A DNA stretch of 64,000 nucleotides from Polycladidibacter hongkongensis (GTDB lineage Bacteria; Pseudomonadota; Alphaproteobacteria; Rhizobiales; Stappiaceae): the NCBI RefSeq assembly GCF_001561995.1, contig NZ_LLWC01000008.1, forward strand, positions 62,001-126,000, in the 5' to 3' direction. Of this stretch, positions 62,960 to 64,000 are shown in pieces; position 1 is the first letter of the stretch; each line of letters starts with the position of its first letter. The translations under genes were made by a program, and so were the position numbers. The notes beneath the pieces are model-generated. The model was not told the DNA's origin, did no database searches, and saw only the letters and a program-made list of their open reading frames with translations.

Positions 62960-63820
62960 ATGAACCAAGCGTGCCTCCGCTTTGCCCCCTCGCCCAATGG
63001 CCAGCTGCATTTAGGCCATGCCTACTCGGCCCTGCTTAACGAGCACATGGCGAACAGGCTCGCAGCAAAGCTATTGCTCCGCCTGGAAGATATTGACACC
63101 ACCCGCTGCACCCCTGCATTGCAGCAGCAAATGCTGGAGGATCTGGAGTGGCTTGGCATCAGGTGGCATGAGGCCCCACAAAAGCAAAGTGAACACTTTC
63201 CGCGCTACCAACAAGCCCTAGCTCAGCTAGAAGCAAAAGGCCTGCTTTATCGCGCTTATCTCACCCGATCCCAGATAAAAACCTACATTTCGCAGCAGCA
63301 AGATTGGCCACGAGACCCAGATGGCGCCCCGCTTTATCCCGGCAGCGCGTTTGGGGAGCGGGAGGCAAAAGATACCCGCAACGCCCCTTACGCCCTGCGT
63401 CTTAATATGCAAGCAGCGCTCTCCACGCTACAAAACCAAGGCATTGACTGGCAAGAACTCACCGCACCCGATGCAAAGGAGGCTGAGCGCATCAAGGCAA
63501 ATCCAGCCGCTTGGGGAGATATCATTCTGGCACGCAAAGACACACCCACAAGCTATCATCTCTCTGTGGTAGTTGACGATGCTGCGCAAGGCATAAGCCA
63601 CGTTGTGCGCGGGCAAGACCTATACCACGCCACCTCCGTCCACCGTTTGCTCCAACAACTTCTTGGCCTACCCGCACCGCTCTATCATCACCACAAACTC
63701 CTTACCGATGACAGCGGCGACAAACTCGCAAAATCAGCCTCCAGCATCTCGCTACGCACCTTGAGAGAACAAGGCACCACCCCAGCAGATATTCGCAGAA
63801 AACTCGGCTTTGCGCATTAG
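62960..63820 (+). CDS. gluQ: Glutamyl-Q tRNA(Asp) synthetase
   Basis: Attaches glutamate to queuosine at position 34 of tRNA(Asp). The 286-residue protein resembles the catalytic part of GluRS but lacks the anticodon-binding domain. It has RFAPSPNGQLHLGHAYSALLNE (HIGH-like), LLRLEDIDTTRCTP, VVDDAAQGISHVVRGQDLYHAT, and the KMSKS-like KLAKS at DSGDKLAKSASSISL. ATG 62960 follows a weak site. Its last codons overlap the AEC gene stop. Confidence 0.95.
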   Translation: MNQACLRFAPSPNGQLHLGHAYSALLNEHMANRLAAKLLLRLEDIDTTRCTPALQQQMLEDLEWLGIRWHEAPQKQSEHFPRYQQALAQLEAKGLLYRAYLTRSQIKTYISQQQDWPRDPDGAPLYPGSAFGEREAKDTRNAPYALRLNMQAALSTLQNQGIDWQELTAPDAKEAERIKANPAAWGDIILARKDTPTSYHLSVVVDDAAQGISHVVRGQDLYHATSVHRLLQQLLGLPAPLYHHHKLLTDDSGDKLAKSASSISLRTLREQGTTPADIRRKLGFAH

Positions 63821-64000
63821 TAGCCCAGCGCGTGCAGCAGCCAGATCCAGCCACTGGCTGTCACGATACTTGCCATTGTTGTGATACTAATCGAATTGGT
63901 AGACATCGCGTGCCCTGTTCCAAACTGGTTTGCAAACACGTAAGCCATAACACCAGTTGGGCACGCCGCCGCCAGCACCAACACACTCAGCCATTCACCG
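63817..64000 (-). CDS. AEC family transporter (C-terminal end, partial)
   Basis: The window ends inside this gene; 60 C-terminal residues are visible. They read LSVLVLAAACPTGVMAYVFA, then NQFGTGHAMSTNSISITTMASIVTASGWIWLL, characteristic of the last helices of AEC (auxin efflux carrier) family permeases. The stop TAA at 63817-63819 overlaps the gluQ stop codon by three bases on the opposite strand. The N-terminal part is beyond the right edge, so the substrate is unknown. Confidence 0.85.
   Translation of the reverse strand, partial: GEWLSVLVLAAACPTGVMAYVFANQFGTGHAMSTNSISITTMASIVTASGWIWLLHALGY

Noticed and set aside
1-64000. Prophage, transposon, CRISPR or toxin-antitoxin system
   Set aside because: No integrase, transposase, repeat-spacer pattern or small paired toxin genes were found in either strand.

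Overview
The window is a gene-dense chromosomal segment from an alphaproteobacterium, most likely Hyphomicrobiales (Rhizobiales); a marine Stappiaceae/Pseudovibrio-like host is a guess. Markers pointing there are an IalB-family protein, a divergent ecm/ccr pair of the ethylmalonyl-CoA pathway, PhaR-phaAB, a metX-metW operon, a SAM-II riboswitch upstream of metZ, a hisC-tyrA pair and an ECF41 sigma factor. There is no prophage, insertion sequence, integrase, CRISPR array or other clear sign of recent transfer. About 62 protein genes, two tRNA genes, one probable frameshifted gene and one gene cut by the right edge are supported.

Layout. 1-8.1 kb: outer-membrane MipA/OmpV protein, L-serine dehydratase, divergent MnmD and FAD oxidoreductase (the two halves of MnmC), YggT, a thioredoxin/LON/Trm112 operon, a prolyl-tRNA editing protein and two identical tRNA-Gly genes. 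8.2-16.9 kb: YchJ, a Zn/Cd/Pb-type P-ATPase behind a MerR-type promoter, two small membrane proteins, RlmN, IalB, a SpoU methylase, XthA and an SH3/His-Pro-rich secreted protein. 16.9-24.2 kb: ethylmalonyl-CoA mutase and crotonyl-CoA carboxylase/reductase, then a betaine/choline-type ABC operon. 24.2-33 kb: folP-folK, MarR, TypA/BipA, a frameshifted outer-membrane protein, a sterol-desaturase-family protein and a Tat-exported PhoD. 33-46.4 kb: tyrA, hisC, metX-metW, GloB, argG, an ECF41 sigma factor with its CMD partner, dGTPase, a transporter and metZ. 46.4-53.3 kb: dCTP deaminase, YigZ, HAD phosphatase, an orphan basic protein, a gamma-glutamyltransferase, a GlcG-like protein and a TadG-like vWA protein. 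53.4-64 kb: phaR, phaA-phaB, rpmF, oxyR-mtgA divergent from ahpC-ahpD, Cfa, IspA, AlkA, GluQ and the end of an AEC transporter.

How the genes connect. PhaA and PhaB make 3-hydroxybutyryl-CoA, the branch point between polyhydroxybutyrate storage and the ethylmalonyl-CoA pathway; Ccr and Ecm carry out two characteristic steps of that pathway. MetX, MetW and MetZ form the homoserine-to-homocysteine route, with metZ under SAM-II control. OxyR, AhpC and AhpD form a peroxide-defence unit.

Most of the window is ordinary housekeeping. The points worth a second look are regulatory: palindromes between ecm and ccr, an ECF41 gene pair with a candidate autoregulatory promoter, a SAM-II element followed by a terminator, a MerR-type promoter with no regulator nearby, and an OxyR lacking the second redox cysteine. 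All functional calls are by sequence recognition only; no database search was run.
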